Of a stretch of DNA of 63,413 bases, positions 9,113 to 18,534 are shown piece by piece. Under the pieces are notes generated by a model. The model worked only from the letters and a program-made list of their open reading frames with translations, was not told the origin of the DNA and did no database searches. The DNA comes from Fuerstiella sp. GTDB taxonomy: Bacteria > Planctomycetota > Planctomycetia > Planctomycetales > Planctomycetaceae. Position numbers and translations under genes: made by a program. Location of the stretch: assembly GCA_022843805.1 (NCBI GenBank), contig JALHMY010000050.1:1-63413 (forward strand), given 5' to 3'. Every line of letters starts with the position of its first letter. Position 1 is the stretch's first letter.

Positions 9113-10198
9113 ATGAAAACGCAACCCCGACCGATTCAGGACGTCAACATCAAGGGAACTTCGCCGCTGATTGCTCCCAATGAGCTGAAGCGAGAATTTC
9201 CCCTGACTGAAGTGCTGACATCACATGTGGTAAATTCTCGCGCCGTCATTGAAGATATTCTAAAAGGTTGTGATCGACGGCTGATTGCCATTGTCGGCCC
9301 TTGTTCCATTCATAATCCCGAGATGGCAGTTGAATATGCCCGTCAGCTGAAAAAAGTGGCGGATGAAGTCAGTGACCGCATCGTGGTGGTGATGAGGGTC
9401 TATTTTGAGAAACCTCGGACGACCGTGGGGTGGAAGGGCCTGATTAACGATCCGCATCTGAACGATACGTTCGACATTATGACGGGCCTGCGACGCGCCC
9501 GGCAGATTCTTCTTGATATCAATACTGTCGGGCTGCCCACTGCGACTGAGATGCTGGAACCGATTACGCCGCAGTACATTGCCGATCTGATTACGCTCGC
9601 CTCAATCGGCGCTCGTACGACTGAATCGCCCACTCATCGTCAGATGGCCAGCGGGTTGTCGATGCCTGTCGGCTTTAAAAACAGCACTGAAGGCAGTCTG
9701 GAAGTCGCCATCAACGCGATGAAGGCTGCACGGGCGGAACACTGTTTCCTGGGCATCGATCACGATGGGAAGACCTGCGTGATGAATACTCGGGGTAACG
9801 AATTCAGTCATCTGATTCTGCGAGGTGGCCGCATGGGGCCGAATTATTCCGCAGAACATCTTGCAGAGGCGAGCCGTCTGCTTCAGGAAGCCAGGTTGCC
9901 CCCACGGTTCGTAGTTGACTGCAGCCATGCGAATTCCAGCAAGGACTATCGTCGTCAGCCAGTCGTGTGGAATGATGTCGTCGCACAGCGGGCCGCCGGA
10001 AACGATGAGATTGTCGGTCTGATGCTTGAAAGCAATCTGCGGGAAGGCCAGCAGTCTCTGGGCAGTGATCCTTCTCAGCTGGAATATGGTGTCAGCATCA
10101 CAGATGGATGTATCAGTTTCGAGCAGACTGCAGAATTGCTGCGTTCCGCATGGAAAACGCTCGCGAATACTACCCAGCCGTGTCAGGCAGCCGTTTGA
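9113..10198 (+). CDS. aroG: 3-deoxy-7-phosphoheptulonate (DAHP) synthase, AroG/AroF type
   Basis: 361 residues, the usual size for class I-alpha DAHP synthase. It condenses phosphoenolpyruvate and erythrose 4-phosphate in the first step of the shikimate pathway. Motifs include IVGPCSIHNPEMAVEYA, MRVYFEKPRTTVGWKGLIND, GARTTESPTHRQMASGLS, PVGFKNSTEG, and VDCSHANSSKDYRRQ, covering the substrate-binding Lys/Arg and metal-binding Cys, His, Glu and Asp of the family. The N-terminal extension typical of feedback-regulated enzymes is present. Which amino acid inhibits it cannot be told from sequence. No other aro gene is adjacent. Confidence 0.93.
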   Translation: MKTQPRPIQDVNIKGTSPLIAPNELKREFPLTEVLTSHVVNSRAVIEDILKGCDRRLIAIVGPCSIHNPEMAVEYARQLKKVADEVSDRIVVVMRVYFEKPRTTVGWKGLINDPHLNDTFDIMTGLRRARQILLDINTVGLPTATEMLEPITPQYIADLITLASIGARTTESPTHRQMASGLSMPVGFKNSTEGSLEVAINAMKAARAEHCFLGIDHDGKTCVMNTRGNEFSHLILRGGRMGPNYSAEHLAEASRLLQEARLPPRFVVDCSHANSSKDYRRQPVVWNDVVAQRAAGNDEIVGLMLESNLREGQQSLGSDPSQLEYGVSITDGCISFEQTAELLRSAWKTLANTTQPCQAAV

Positions 10199-10253
10199 AT
10201 GTGTCGTCGGCTGGTCACACTGCAATGTTGACTTTAGGAAGTGATGGATCGAT

Positions 10254-10913
10254 ATGAGTCCGGTAGTTCCCGCCTCTTTTCTGTTCCAGTATTCCCTTGC
10301 GATTCCTTACATTGGTCAACTGCCAGGAAAGAAGAAAGGCAGCGGATTGCATCTTCCGGATTCGGCGAAGGTGTTTGTTCCAGGACTGCTCGACCGGCCA
10401 CAGGGGACGTTTCATCTGAAAATGGGGTGGAACGAAAAGGGGCTGGCGATTGAAATCAAAGTCCAGGGAAAAAAGATGCCCGTTCTGGGGCGATCTGATT
10501 CCCTGCAGACTTCCGACTATGTTCAGCTAATGATTGATACTCGTCACACAGCGAGCGTCCATCGTGCGACCGCCTGGTGCTCTTCGCTTGTCGTTCTGCC
10601 TGTCGATGAGTCCTCCGGCAGAAAGCCGAAAGCCATGATCCGTGATATCGCTCAGCAGCGCGATGTGCGCTCCTCACAGGATGCGTCGGAATGTCAGCTG
10701 TTTTGCGATGCTGGAAAGGATGGCTATCAACTGGAGGTTTGGATTCCCTCCGCCCTGCTTTTCGGATTTCAGGAAGCCCCGGAGATTGGTCGAATTGGCT
10801 TTTACTGTGTGGTTCACGACTCCGAACTGGGTGAGCTTCCGTTGAGTGTGGGAGGCGATTTTCCTGTGACGTTCGACCCTGCGACGTGGCTGAGTCTGGA
10901 ACTGACACGCTGA
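10254..10913 (+). CDS. Hypothetical protein, possible CBM9/DOMON-like fold
   Basis: 219 residues, no signal peptide. Segments such as FHLKMGWNEKGLAIEIKVQG, DSLQTSDYVQLMIDTRHT, YQLEVWIPSALLFGF and IGFYCVVHDSE resemble the beta-sandwich pattern of family 9 carbohydrate-binding-like proteins (D-x-x-x-x-ID-RxT...W-x-P). It starts 56 bp after the DAHP synthase stop, with AGGAAG upstream, and may be co-transcribed. Function unknown; the fold call is tentative. Confidence 0.6.
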   Translation: MSPVVPASFLFQYSLAIPYIGQLPGKKKGSGLHLPDSAKVFVPGLLDRPQGTFHLKMGWNEKGLAIEIKVQGKKMPVLGRSDSLQTSDYVQLMIDTRHTASVHRATAWCSSLVVLPVDESSGRKPKAMIRDIAQQRDVRSSQDASECQLFCDAGKDGYQLEVWIPSALLFGFQEAPEIGRIGFYCVVHDSELGELPLSVGGDFPVTFDPATWLSLELTR

Positions 10914-11432
10914 AGACATTGATTGGACTTACACTGTTTCGTGCTGTCTGAAGTGTGTCGCCCGAGGCACTCAGACGCTGTCAGGCAATAAGTGTCGCCT
11001 TTTGCTCCGCAAAAGGACGGTCTTTCGCGGAGCGAAAGACGACTATCGCGGAAACTTATTGTTTTCCTGGTCCTGACGCCAGGAACGCCTCCGCAACGCA
11101 TAGCCGGAATCAGGCACCAGGTACTCTGTCAATACTTCGTGTTGGGGTACGATGGGCATTCCTGCCCGTCAAAATGCAGTCGGACAGGAATGTCCAACCT
11201 ACATTTTAAGACTTGACGTGGAACCTGGGTGTGTCCATGTGTATAATTAAATGTAATATGCCCGCGTTCGGCAGGGAGGTACATGAGTGTCAGGCAGGGC
11301 GAAACGATTGCGAATGGACACAGGAGGGCATTCTTTAATTGAACTGCCCGAACAGGACTGGAGAATAGTGGGTGTCGAATTGAAAGGTTGCCAGGATTTG
11401 GAAACGTACATTGTGTGCCGGGGATCCGTAAG
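10914..11432. other. Intergenic region with four short hairpins
   Basis: About 500 bp with no supported gene. It holds two adjacent perfect hairpins: CCTTTTGC-TCC-GCAAAAGG (10998-11016) and GTCTTTCGC-GGA-GCGAAAGAC (11020-11040). It then holds two small hairpins with complementary loops, GGGCA-TTCC-TGCCC (11154-11167) and GGACA-GGAA-TGTCC (11182-11195). These resemble REP-like intergenic elements. None is followed by a T tract, so they are not simple terminators. Confidence 0.65.
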
Positions 11433-13088
11433 ATGACATTGCTGGAATGTGGTTCTCGAGTCAGAAGGCTCTGGCGGGAACATACAGCGATTGTGCTGCT
11501 GCTGGCTGCTCACATTCCGTTTGTTGCGTACTACTATTGGGGTCTGTGGAAGTTTCAGAGTCACTATCAGTTCTTTCCGTTTGCCGTCACGGGTTTCGCG
11601 TGGCTGTTTTGCACCAGAAAGCAGCTGGATCAGCCGGAAAAGTGGGGGGTGATTCCGCGAACACTGATTGTGGCGGATCTGATCTGTGTTTGTCTGGGAG
11701 TCCTGAGCAGTTCGCCCTGGCTGTTTGCTGCAGGAATGTGCAGTACGCTGACCGCCTGGTGCTGGGTGTCCAAAGACGAAGGATATTTTCGGCGGCTGAC
11801 ATATCTGTCGCTGTTGCCACTGCTGACGCTCCGTCTGCCCGGGAACGGGGATGTTCAGGTGATTCAGTTGCTGCAGGCGCTCACAACGACTGTTGCCAGC
11901 AGGACTCTTCAGCGATTCGGATATCTGCATTATCAATCGGGCACCATTCTGAATTTTCCCGGCAAGCGCTTTCTGGTTGAAGAAGCGTGCAGTGGAGTAC
12001 AGTCGCTTTTCACCATTTTGTTCATTGCAGCAATGGTTATCTGTGTCAGGCGTCGATCGCTGGCTCATGGTATGGTCCTGCTGCTGAGCGGAGTTGTATT
12101 TGCCGGCATCATGAACGTACTGCGGGTCATTTCGATTGCGATGGTCTGGAGCCATTATCAGCTGGACCTTTCAACCGGATTCCGGCATGACTTGCTGGGT
12201 TATGGGTGTCTTTCGGTAGCCGCTCTGCTGCTGATGAGTGCAGATACTTTCCTGGCGTTCATTACAGACCCGGTTCCGGATGTGCAGCGGCCTGGCCCGG
12301 TGGAGATTTTTCGCAATCCGCTGATTACGCTGTGGAACTGGTTGTTCACTGTGATTCCTGAACCAGCACTTCGTCCGACCGGTATGGCGGATCAGCGATC
12401 CGCAGCGAGCCCGGTACGTACTCGTTCGAGATTTGGAATCGTCGCGGCTTTCTGCGCGATGTTGCTGGCCGCCCAGGCTTTTGCGCTGCTCAGCAATGCC
12501 CGATCGGAATCAGAAGGCCCCACAAGTCAGGTCACGGTGCTCAGCGAAGAGAGTCTGCCGGAAGTGTTGTCCGGGTTTTCGAGAACCGGGTACACGACGG
12601 AAACTCGGGAACGCACCAGTGAGCTCGGTCACTATTCAAATCTGTGGGACTATGCGGGTGCAGGCATCAAGGCTCGAGTGGCATGCGATCATCCATTTCC
12701 TGAATGGCATCCACTCCAGCAGTGTTACGTGAGTCAGGGCTGGCAGGTAAACAGCACAGGCAGTGAACTGTCAAACGGCTGGCGAGCACTGGTGGTTCGC
12801 CTGAGTCATCCCACCACTGGTCGCAATGGTCTGCTGATTTACAGCCTTTTCGACAAATCGGGCCGTCCGGTACAGCCGCCGGGCCTGGAGAATCCCGGGG
12901 CAATGATTATGAATCGACTATTCCGAGGCACGTCCGTTGGTCTGCTGGATCCGGTTTGTTTTCAGTCTCAGGTGTTTGTGGAGACGGCCATCGCCGTCGA
13001 CAATCGTTATCTGGAACCTCTCCTGAAACTGCATTTTGCAAGCCGCGAGACGATGAGACAACAGATTACGGGCAGGAATCCAAAGTGA
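11433..13088 (+). CDS. Exosortase with fused EpsI-like domain (XrtU-like)
   Basis: 551 residues from ATG 11433; a TTG at 11388 is an upstream alternative. The N-terminal 270 residues are a multi-pass exosortase with the expected catalytic triad: Cys in EEACSGVQSLFT (about 186), Arg in MNVLRVISIAM (about 231), His in FRHDLLGYG (about 252). After a membrane segment near residue 415, the C-terminal part (SELGHYSNLWDYAGAG ... NGWRALVVRLSHP) looks like the EpsI/DUF3485 domain that accompanies exosortases. The family cleaves and anchors proteins with a short C-terminal sorting signal, in exopolysaccharide-linked surface systems. No obvious sorting-signal substrate occurs in this window. Confidence 0.85.
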   Translation: MTLLECGSRVRRLWREHTAIVLLLAAHIPFVAYYYWGLWKFQSHYQFFPFAVTGFAWLFCTRKQLDQPEKWGVIPRTLIVADLICVCLGVLSSSPWLFAAGMCSTLTAWCWVSKDEGYFRRLTYLSLLPLLTLRLPGNGDVQVIQLLQALTTTVASRTLQRFGYLHYQSGTILNFPGKRFLVEEACSGVQSLFTILFIAAMVICVRRRSLAHGMVLLLSGVVFAGIMNVLRVISIAMVWSHYQLDLSTGFRHDLLGYGCLSVAALLLMSADTFLAFITDPVPDVQRPGPVEIFRNPLITLWNWLFTVIPEPALRPTGMADQRSAASPVRTRSRFGIVAAFCAMLLAAQAFALLSNARSESEGPTSQVTVLSEESLPEVLSGFSRTGYTTETRERTSELGHYSNLWDYAGAGIKARVACDHPFPEWHPLQQCYVSQGWQVNSTGSELSNGWRALVVRLSHPTTGRNGLLIYSLFDKSGRPVQPPGLENPGAMIMNRLFRGTSVGLLDPVCFQSQVFVETAIAVDNRYLEPLLKLHFASRETMRQQITGRNPK

Positions 13089-13159
13089 TTAATGCAGTGA
13101 ACTCTTGCCAATAACCGGGGAAGAACGCAACTCTTACGCGATTCCGTTGGACATGCGCG

Positions 13160-14225
13160 GCCGCCCGAAACTGACCGGCGATCCGCATCGGCCAAAGGGC
13201 ACTCGGGGATGAATTTTAAAACACAGAGACACGGAGTTCACAGAGACAATCAGGTCATTCAAACTCGGTGATCTCTGTGCCTCTGTGTTTCGAGTCTGTG
13301 ATCGAGCATCAGACAGCCGCCCCCGAAACTGACCGGCGATCCGCATCGGCCAAAGGGCAATCGGGGACGAAATCTAAAACACAGAGACACGGAGTGCACA
13401 GAGTGAATCACGTCATTCAAACTCTGTGATCTCTGTGCCTCTGTGTTTCGAGTCTGTGATCGAGCATCAGACAGCCGCCCCCCGAAACTGACCGACGATC
13501 CGCATCGGCCAAAGGGCAATCGGGGACGAATTTCAAACACAGAGACACGTCATTCAAACTCTGTGGTCTCTGTGCCTCTGTGTTTCGAATCTTTGATCGA
13601 GCATCAGACAGCGTTGCCACGACTGGTTCGGCCTGCGGCCCCCCGAAACTGACCGACGATCCGCATCGGCCAAAGGGCAGTCGGGGATGAATTTTAAAAC
13701 ACAGAGACACGGAGTTCACAGAGACAATCACGTCACTCAAACTCGGTGATCTCTGTGCCTCTGTGTTTCGAGTCTGTGATCGAGCATCAGACAGCCGCCC
13801 CCGAAACTGACCGGCGATCCGCATCGGCCAAAGGGCAATCGGGGACGAAATCTAAAACACAGAGACACGGAGTGCACAGAGTGAATCACGTCATTCAAAC
13901 TCTGTGATCTCTGTGCCTCTGTGTTTCGAGTCTGTGATCGAGCATCAGACAGCCGCCCCCGAAACTGACCGACGATCCGCATCGGCCAAAGGGCAGTCGG
14001 GGATGAATTTTAAAACACAGAGGCACGGAGTGCACAGAGAGAATCACGTCATTCAAACTCTGTGATCTCTGTGCCTCTGTGTTTCGAGTCTTTGATCGAG
14101 CATCAGACAGCCGCCCCCGAAACTGACCGGCGATCCGCATCGGCCAAAGGGCAGTCGGGGATGAATTTTAAAACACAGAGGCACGGAGTTCACAGAGAGA
14201 ATCACGTCATTCAAACTCTGTGATC
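13160..14225. repeat. Seven-unit tandem array, about 158-bp period, CACAGAG-type
   Basis: Seven units anchored by CGAAACTGACCG at about 13166, 13324, 13483, 13644, 13802, 13960 and 14118 (steps 158-161). Each contains GATCCGCATCGGCCAAAGGG, then AAACACAGAGACACGGAG, a short variable middle, and TCTCTGTGCCTCTGTGTTT. The last two are imperfect inverted copies, so each unit can form a long hairpin. Unit 3 is shortened in the middle and unit 4 carries a small insertion. The final unit merges into the 3' end of the GxxExxY gene. Minus-strand frames through the array are repetitive translations of the unit and not genes. Confidence 0.95.
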
Positions 14226-14623
14226 AATGTGTTTCCGGGTGCCTGCTCATAGCCATTGATAATCCGATGTACGCCATCCACCAGCCTGACTTCATGAAAG
14301 TTGATCAATAACCCCACGCGCAAATTCATTAGTCGAAGGTGCGACAACGTTTGGGCCTTATCCACCGGATGGATGGCTGATTTGGCCTTCAACTCAACCA
14401 CAACTAACCTATTCACCAGCAGATCTGCACGAAATCCACAATCGAGCTTCACATCGTCATACACCACCGGAATCGGTTGCTCCACAACAACGTCAAAGCC
14501 GCGTTTCCGAAGTTCATACACGAGACAAGCTCGATAGACTGACTCCAGCAATCCCGGCCCCAATCGCCGATGAACTTCAATTGCCATTCCAATAACTGCC
14601 TGAGTTATGTCATTGATGCTCAT
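14207..14623 (-). CDS. GxxExxY-family protein (PD-(D/E)XK-like)
   Basis: 138 residues. The family signature is GPGLLESVY (residues 22-30, G-x-x-E-x-x-Y). It is preceded by IGMAIEVHRRL and followed by a nuclease-like core DCGFRADLLV ... VVVELKAKSAI (D...E-x-K), HLRLMNLRVGLLINF and a short tail. This matches the multicopy GxxExxY family (PDDEXK_3-like), known mainly from environmental bacteria. The last nine codons and the TGA lie in sequence of the CACAGAG array, so the repeat supplies the C-terminus (NTLITEFE). Biological role of the family is unknown. Confidence 0.88.
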   Translation of the reverse strand: MSINDITQAVIGMAIEVHRRLGPGLLESVYRACLVYELRKRGFDVVVEQPIPVVYDDVKLDCGFRADLLVNRLVVVELKAKSAIHPVDKAQTLSHLRLMNLRVGLLINFHEVRLVDGVHRIINGYEQAPGNTLITEFE

Positions 14624-14805
14624 GTGCTAGTTTTTCGAAAAGGCAATCGAAAACACTGAAGCGCAAGCGATGCGGATAGATTTCCTCTGTGTTTTCAGCT
14701 GTGGTTCATTACCCGATTCTGTGGGGCAGAAAACGGAGTCAGGATTCTGATCAGTCACCGCTGCCTGAGAAGCGGATTGTCCAATGTGACCGCCACAGCG
14801 CCCGC

Positions 14806-15258
14806 CTATTCGGCCTTTTCAAAGCCAGCTTCCACCAGTTTTTCGTAACCTGCTTTCAGTGGTCGCAGATCGAAGCCCTTGTCTTTCAGAATCTGAGCAC
14901 ATTTCAGTACCCGGCCGCCGGATCGACAGTGCAAATAGATGGGACGATCTTTGGGAAGAAGAGCCAGATATTTTTCAGGAATCATGCCATCTTTAACTTC
15001 GCTCAGGGGAACAAGCCGAGCCGCTTTCAGGTGGCCTTCTTCCCATTCATCCTGCTCTCGAATATCCAGCAGAACGGCCTTCATGGCCGAAACCTTCTCT
15101 TTGACCGTAGTAAGATCGTCAACGGTATGACCCGACTCAGTAAACATAGGAGCATCCTTCTTTTCTTCCGCGTGAAGCAACATCTGGTCACTCGGCGGCG
15201 ACAGTAATACTGTCAAACTCAAAGCTGTTGCCGAAAGTGCGAATCTTAAACGCATCAT
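14806..15258 (-). CDS. Exported rhodanese-domain protein
   Basis: 150 residues from the ATG at 15258. That start follows ACGGAGAA and the upstream gene's TGA (15260-15262) almost directly, so the two are translationally coupled; the longer frame would run into that gene. A signal peptide (MMRLRFALSATALSLTVLLS) is followed by a rhodanese domain: VLLDIREQDEWEEGHLKAA, then the active-site loop HCRSGGR with the catalytic Cys. Rhodaneses transfer sulfane sulfur; an exported single-domain form here probably works in the periplasm. Coupling to a heme/propeller protein is unusual. Confidence 0.88.
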   Translation of the reverse strand: MMRLRFALSATALSLTVLLSPPSDQMLLHAEEKKDAPMFTESGHTVDDLTTVKEKVSAMKAVLLDIREQDEWEEGHLKAARLVPLSEVKDGMIPEKYLALLPKDRPIYLHCRSGGRVLKCAQILKDKGFDLRPLKAGYEKLVEAGFEKAE

Positions 15259-15259
15259 T

Positions 15260-18235
15260 TCATTCTCCGTTGGTGGAAGATTTCGAACCGCTGCTGATGG
15301 CAACCTTTTTTGGACCTTTAAAGACCGATGAATCCGGGTCTCCGCCGGACTGAAGATAGGCGATCAGGTCAAAGACTTCGTCTTTCGTCAGATTGTTCAG
15401 CAGCCCTGTTGGCATCATCGAAGTCTTTGAGACAAACGATTCTTCAATTTCCTGTCGAGCGATGGAAGTGAGGTTTCCCGGGTCGAGCATATTTTCGCTG
15501 ACAAGCAGTCGTTCAGCATTCAAATTGACGACTCGTCCAATGACCTGTTTTCCCGAGTCAAGAACGAAGACACTGGCTTCATACTGGTCGGAGATCACTT
15601 TACTCGGCTCAATCAGCGACTCAAGCATCGTTCTGGCATTATAGCGGCGGGCTACTGCCGTCAGCTCCGGACCGACAATTCCACCATCACCGGCAAAGCG
15701 ATGACACTTGTAACAGGCGGTTGCCATAAACATTTTTCGCCCATTTTCATAACTGCGTCCTGTCAGGCCGGCTTCAACATCGCTAAGCAGGTCATCGACG
15801 GTCCATGCCTGAACAAACGGGCGAGTTGAAGCTTCGATGACTGGTTCTGATGGTACAGGTCGAGCATCCAGAGTTTCCTTCAGGGCGACCTTATCGTCTT
15901 CGGATAGCGAGTCGATTGCTTCCTGACGAATATTCTTCAGGAATCCGGAGAACGAATTTCCGCCCCGCAGTCCACCTGTCGTCACAAACCAGTCAAAGTA
16001 TTGCTTTCTCTGGTCCAGAGTCCAGCGGTCGGCCCGAAGTGCTCTCAGGCAGAGCACATAGTGAATCTGTTGTTCCTGAGTCGATGCCGATTTGATCAGG
16101 TCCAGGGTTTTTGCCGCGACTTGAGCATCGTTCAGATAAACCAGCAGAGCACACAGTTCACGATTGAGTCTCAGGCTGGTTGACGGATAGCTCCGGTTCA
16201 GAATGGCGGCGACAGTCTGTGCCGTCTGTTCGTCGGGAGGGCCAAGGCGGATAAAGCACAGCCCCAGAACGCGGAGCGCCGCAAGTTGCTGATCTTCCGT
16301 CAGGCTGCTGCCATTGAGCTGCCCCAGCGACGACAGGACCTGGCCCTTCATGGATTCGTCGCCACAGCGAGTGACTGCCAGCAGAGCATTAATTTTGGCG
16401 TCAGAATTCGTATTTTCAGCCAGTGCTCGCTTCAACCAGCCGGAAATAGGCTGATGCTCAACAGCCGTTCGAGCCGCGAAGCGAATATTGCGGTCCGGAT
16501 GACCAAGATATTTCCATGCAGAGTCAACGGCCTGCTCATTTCCTGGTGTATGCAGTGATTCCAGCTTCTTTCGCAACTGGCGCAGTTCGGTGCCTTTATC
16601 CGGACCAGCGGTCACCGGGCTCACAGAGTCCTGCCCGATATAGGTCACGCGATAAAGCCCTGACTGAGTCTTTCGACCACCAATTGTAAAGTACATGGCC
16701 TGGTCGATCGGATTAATCACCATGTCTGTGACGGGCAAAGGAGCAGCGGAAATAAATCGCTCTGCCTCGCCGCTGAATGACGAACCTGAAGGCGTCATAT
16801 GAACGGCGTAAATGATGCCGTAGCTCCAGTCAGAAATAAACAGGGCTTTCTGATATTTGGCCGGGAACTTCGCACCGGTCCCGAAGGCAATTCCCGTTGG
16901 AGAACCCGGTCCAATATCCACAACTGACCCCAGACTGTCAGGATACCAGACTGGCCATTTACCGGTTCCTGATCGCCACCCAAACTCTGATCCGCTGGTG
17001 ACGTGATTGACTCGAGTTGGCCGATACCACGGTGATCCAACGTCCCATTCCATGTCGGCGTCATACGTAAACAGTTCGCCTTCAGGATTGAAGGCAATAT
17101 CGTATTCATTGCGGAATCCCATTCCCACAAGTTCCCAGTCCTTCCCATCAGGACTGACTTTGGCGATCCAGCCTCCCGGTGCCATGCGACCGACGGCGTG
17201 CCCGCCCGCATCCCACATTCGAGCAATCAGATGGTCTTCCTTCCAGACGCGGGGAACTCGGGAAGTGGAGAACTCCGTCGGGTCTGTGTGATTTCCGGCA
17301 CATACGTACAACGACTTTCCGTCCGGGGAAAGCACAATGGCATGTGGACCATGTTCTCCACCTCCGGCAAGCGGACGCAGGAATTCAGTTGTATCAAACT
17401 GGTCGTCGCCATCTTTGTCAGTGACCCGATAGAGTCCCTGTTTGGCGGCGTCTGTACCGTTGACCATGACATAAAGACTGTCGAACGCATACAGCAGTCC
17501 CTGAGCCATACCGACTTCAACATTGATTGTTTCCACAATCAGTTCACCGGATGTCCCAATTGCAGGCGGTGTCAGCCGATACAGTTTGCCATACTGATCC
17601 GATACGATCAGTCGGCCTTTGGGATCAGTCGTCATGCTGACCCATGACCCGCGTTCTTCCATCGGAACGGAATACAACAGCTCTACGTGAAAGCCATCCG
17701 GCATTTTAATGTCGGCTACTGGTGTGGCCTGTGGAACCGGAGGAGCATCATCAGAAAGAACAATCGAATCGATCAGCATTTCGCCCTTTGCTCCCATCGG
17801 GTCCAAACGCAGCGATGTCACGGGTGAATCGGTGCTGAACCAGAGTCTCAGAGTGCGAAACTCGTTCTGCGAGCCGGAGAATTCTCCCCGGACACTTTTA
17901 TCTTCTGAGGTATTTCCGGCTGCCGCAGTTGTCCAAAACACCTGGAAATCCGATTTACCACGGAATTTCGCCTTCACCGTCAGCTGATGCGGACCCGACT
18001 TTCCGGCAACCGAAATGGACATAAAAGGATCGTTTCCTTTTGATGTCACGAGGAGGTGTCCGTCCTGAAGCTTCAGATCTGTCTGATCGTTCGGTTTCCA
18101 GTCAGCCGACTCACCGTCAAACTCCCACCGGACAATGTCGTCTGCGGAAATCTCTGTGGCTGCGAACGTCAGCAACATAAGAATTGCCGTAAGTCGTGCT
18201 GCATTAAAAACTTGTGGAAACACTTCACTCATCAT
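15260..18235 (-). CDS. PVC-type heme-binding protein with beta-propeller, HEAT and CxxCH domains
   Basis: 991 residues with a signal peptide. Order: N-terminal beta-sandwich-like region (about 35-165, WEFDGESADW); a propeller of the membrane-bound dehydrogenase / sorbosone dehydrogenase type (about 170-530, with GFHVELLYSVP, GPHAIVLSPDGKSLYVCAGN, WDVGSPWYRPTRVNHVTSGS); a helical HEAT-like segment (about 555-800); and a C-terminal cytochrome c with CYKCHRFAGDGG and a distal-Met candidate SMMPTGL. This architecture is abundant in Planctomycetes, and its substrates are mostly unknown, probably sugars or polymers. Periplasmic. It is translationally coupled to the rhodanese downstream. Confidence 0.88.
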   Translation of the reverse strand: MMSEVFPQVFNAARLTAILMLLTFAATEISADDIVRWEFDGESADWKPNDQTDLKLQDGHLLVTSKGNDPFMSISVAGKSGPHQLTVKAKFRGKSDFQVFWTTAAAGNTSEDKSVRGEFSGSQNEFRTLRLWFSTDSPVTSLRLDPMGAKGEMLIDSIVLSDDAPPVPQATPVADIKMPDGFHVELLYSVPMEERGSWVSMTTDPKGRLIVSDQYGKLYRLTPPAIGTSGELIVETINVEVGMAQGLLYAFDSLYVMVNGTDAAKQGLYRVTDKDGDDQFDTTEFLRPLAGGGEHGPHAIVLSPDGKSLYVCAGNHTDPTEFSTSRVPRVWKEDHLIARMWDAGGHAVGRMAPGGWIAKVSPDGKDWELVGMGFRNEYDIAFNPEGELFTYDADMEWDVGSPWYRPTRVNHVTSGSEFGWRSGTGKWPVWYPDSLGSVVDIGPGSPTGIAFGTGAKFPAKYQKALFISDWSYGIIYAVHMTPSGSSFSGEAERFISAAPLPVTDMVINPIDQAMYFTIGGRKTQSGLYRVTYIGQDSVSPVTAGPDKGTELRQLRKKLESLHTPGNEQAVDSAWKYLGHPDRNIRFAARTAVEHQPISGWLKRALAENTNSDAKINALLAVTRCGDESMKGQVLSSLGQLNGSSLTEDQQLAALRVLGLCFIRLGPPDEQTAQTVAAILNRSYPSTSLRLNRELCALLVYLNDAQVAAKTLDLIKSASTQEQQIHYVLCLRALRADRWTLDQRKQYFDWFVTTGGLRGGNSFSGFLKNIRQEAIDSLSEDDKVALKETLDARPVPSEPVIEASTRPFVQAWTVDDLLSDVEAGLTGRSYENGRKMFMATACYKCHRFAGDGGIVGPELTAVARRYNARTMLESLIEPSKVISDQYEASVFVLDSGKQVIGRVVNLNAERLLVSENMLDPGNLTSIARQEIEESFVSKTSMMPTGLLNNLTKDEVFDLIAYLQSGGDPDSSVFKGPKKVAISSGSKSSTNGE

Positions 18236-18534
18236 TTATTCTCACGGGAAAAACTGCATCAGGCAGAAAATTGAAGACAAATCAGCGAAACCAAGAAACG
18301 CCACGACTGAGAATTGTTGTTAAGCCCTTCTGGTCAGATCATCACCGGGTGTACGGCTCACCGCCGTTGAATTCCCTGCTGTGCGATTCCCAGCGGTGTA
18401 ATTCAGCATCGTACCGCCTCAGTCTGACACCCAGTTGCACCTGAATCAAGGGAACACAAAGCCGGGCTCTCATGGGACAGGGAAAAACAGGCTGTCAGGC
18501 AGGAAATCTGCGGCGGCCGCGTTTCAGACGACTT
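18236..18534. other. Intergenic region, nothing recognised
   Basis: About 300 bp between two minus-strand genes. It must carry the promoter of the heme/propeller gene. I see no repeat, RNA gene or clear terminator. Confidence 0.5.

Noticed and set aside
13134..14140. Chain of about 80-residue minus-strand proteins
   Set aside because: They are translations of the repeat unit (recurring NTEAQRSQSLNDV) and lack starts, signals or domains.
13160..14225. CRISPR array
   Set aside because: Period is regular but the whole 158-bp unit is conserved; there are no unique spacers and no cas genes.
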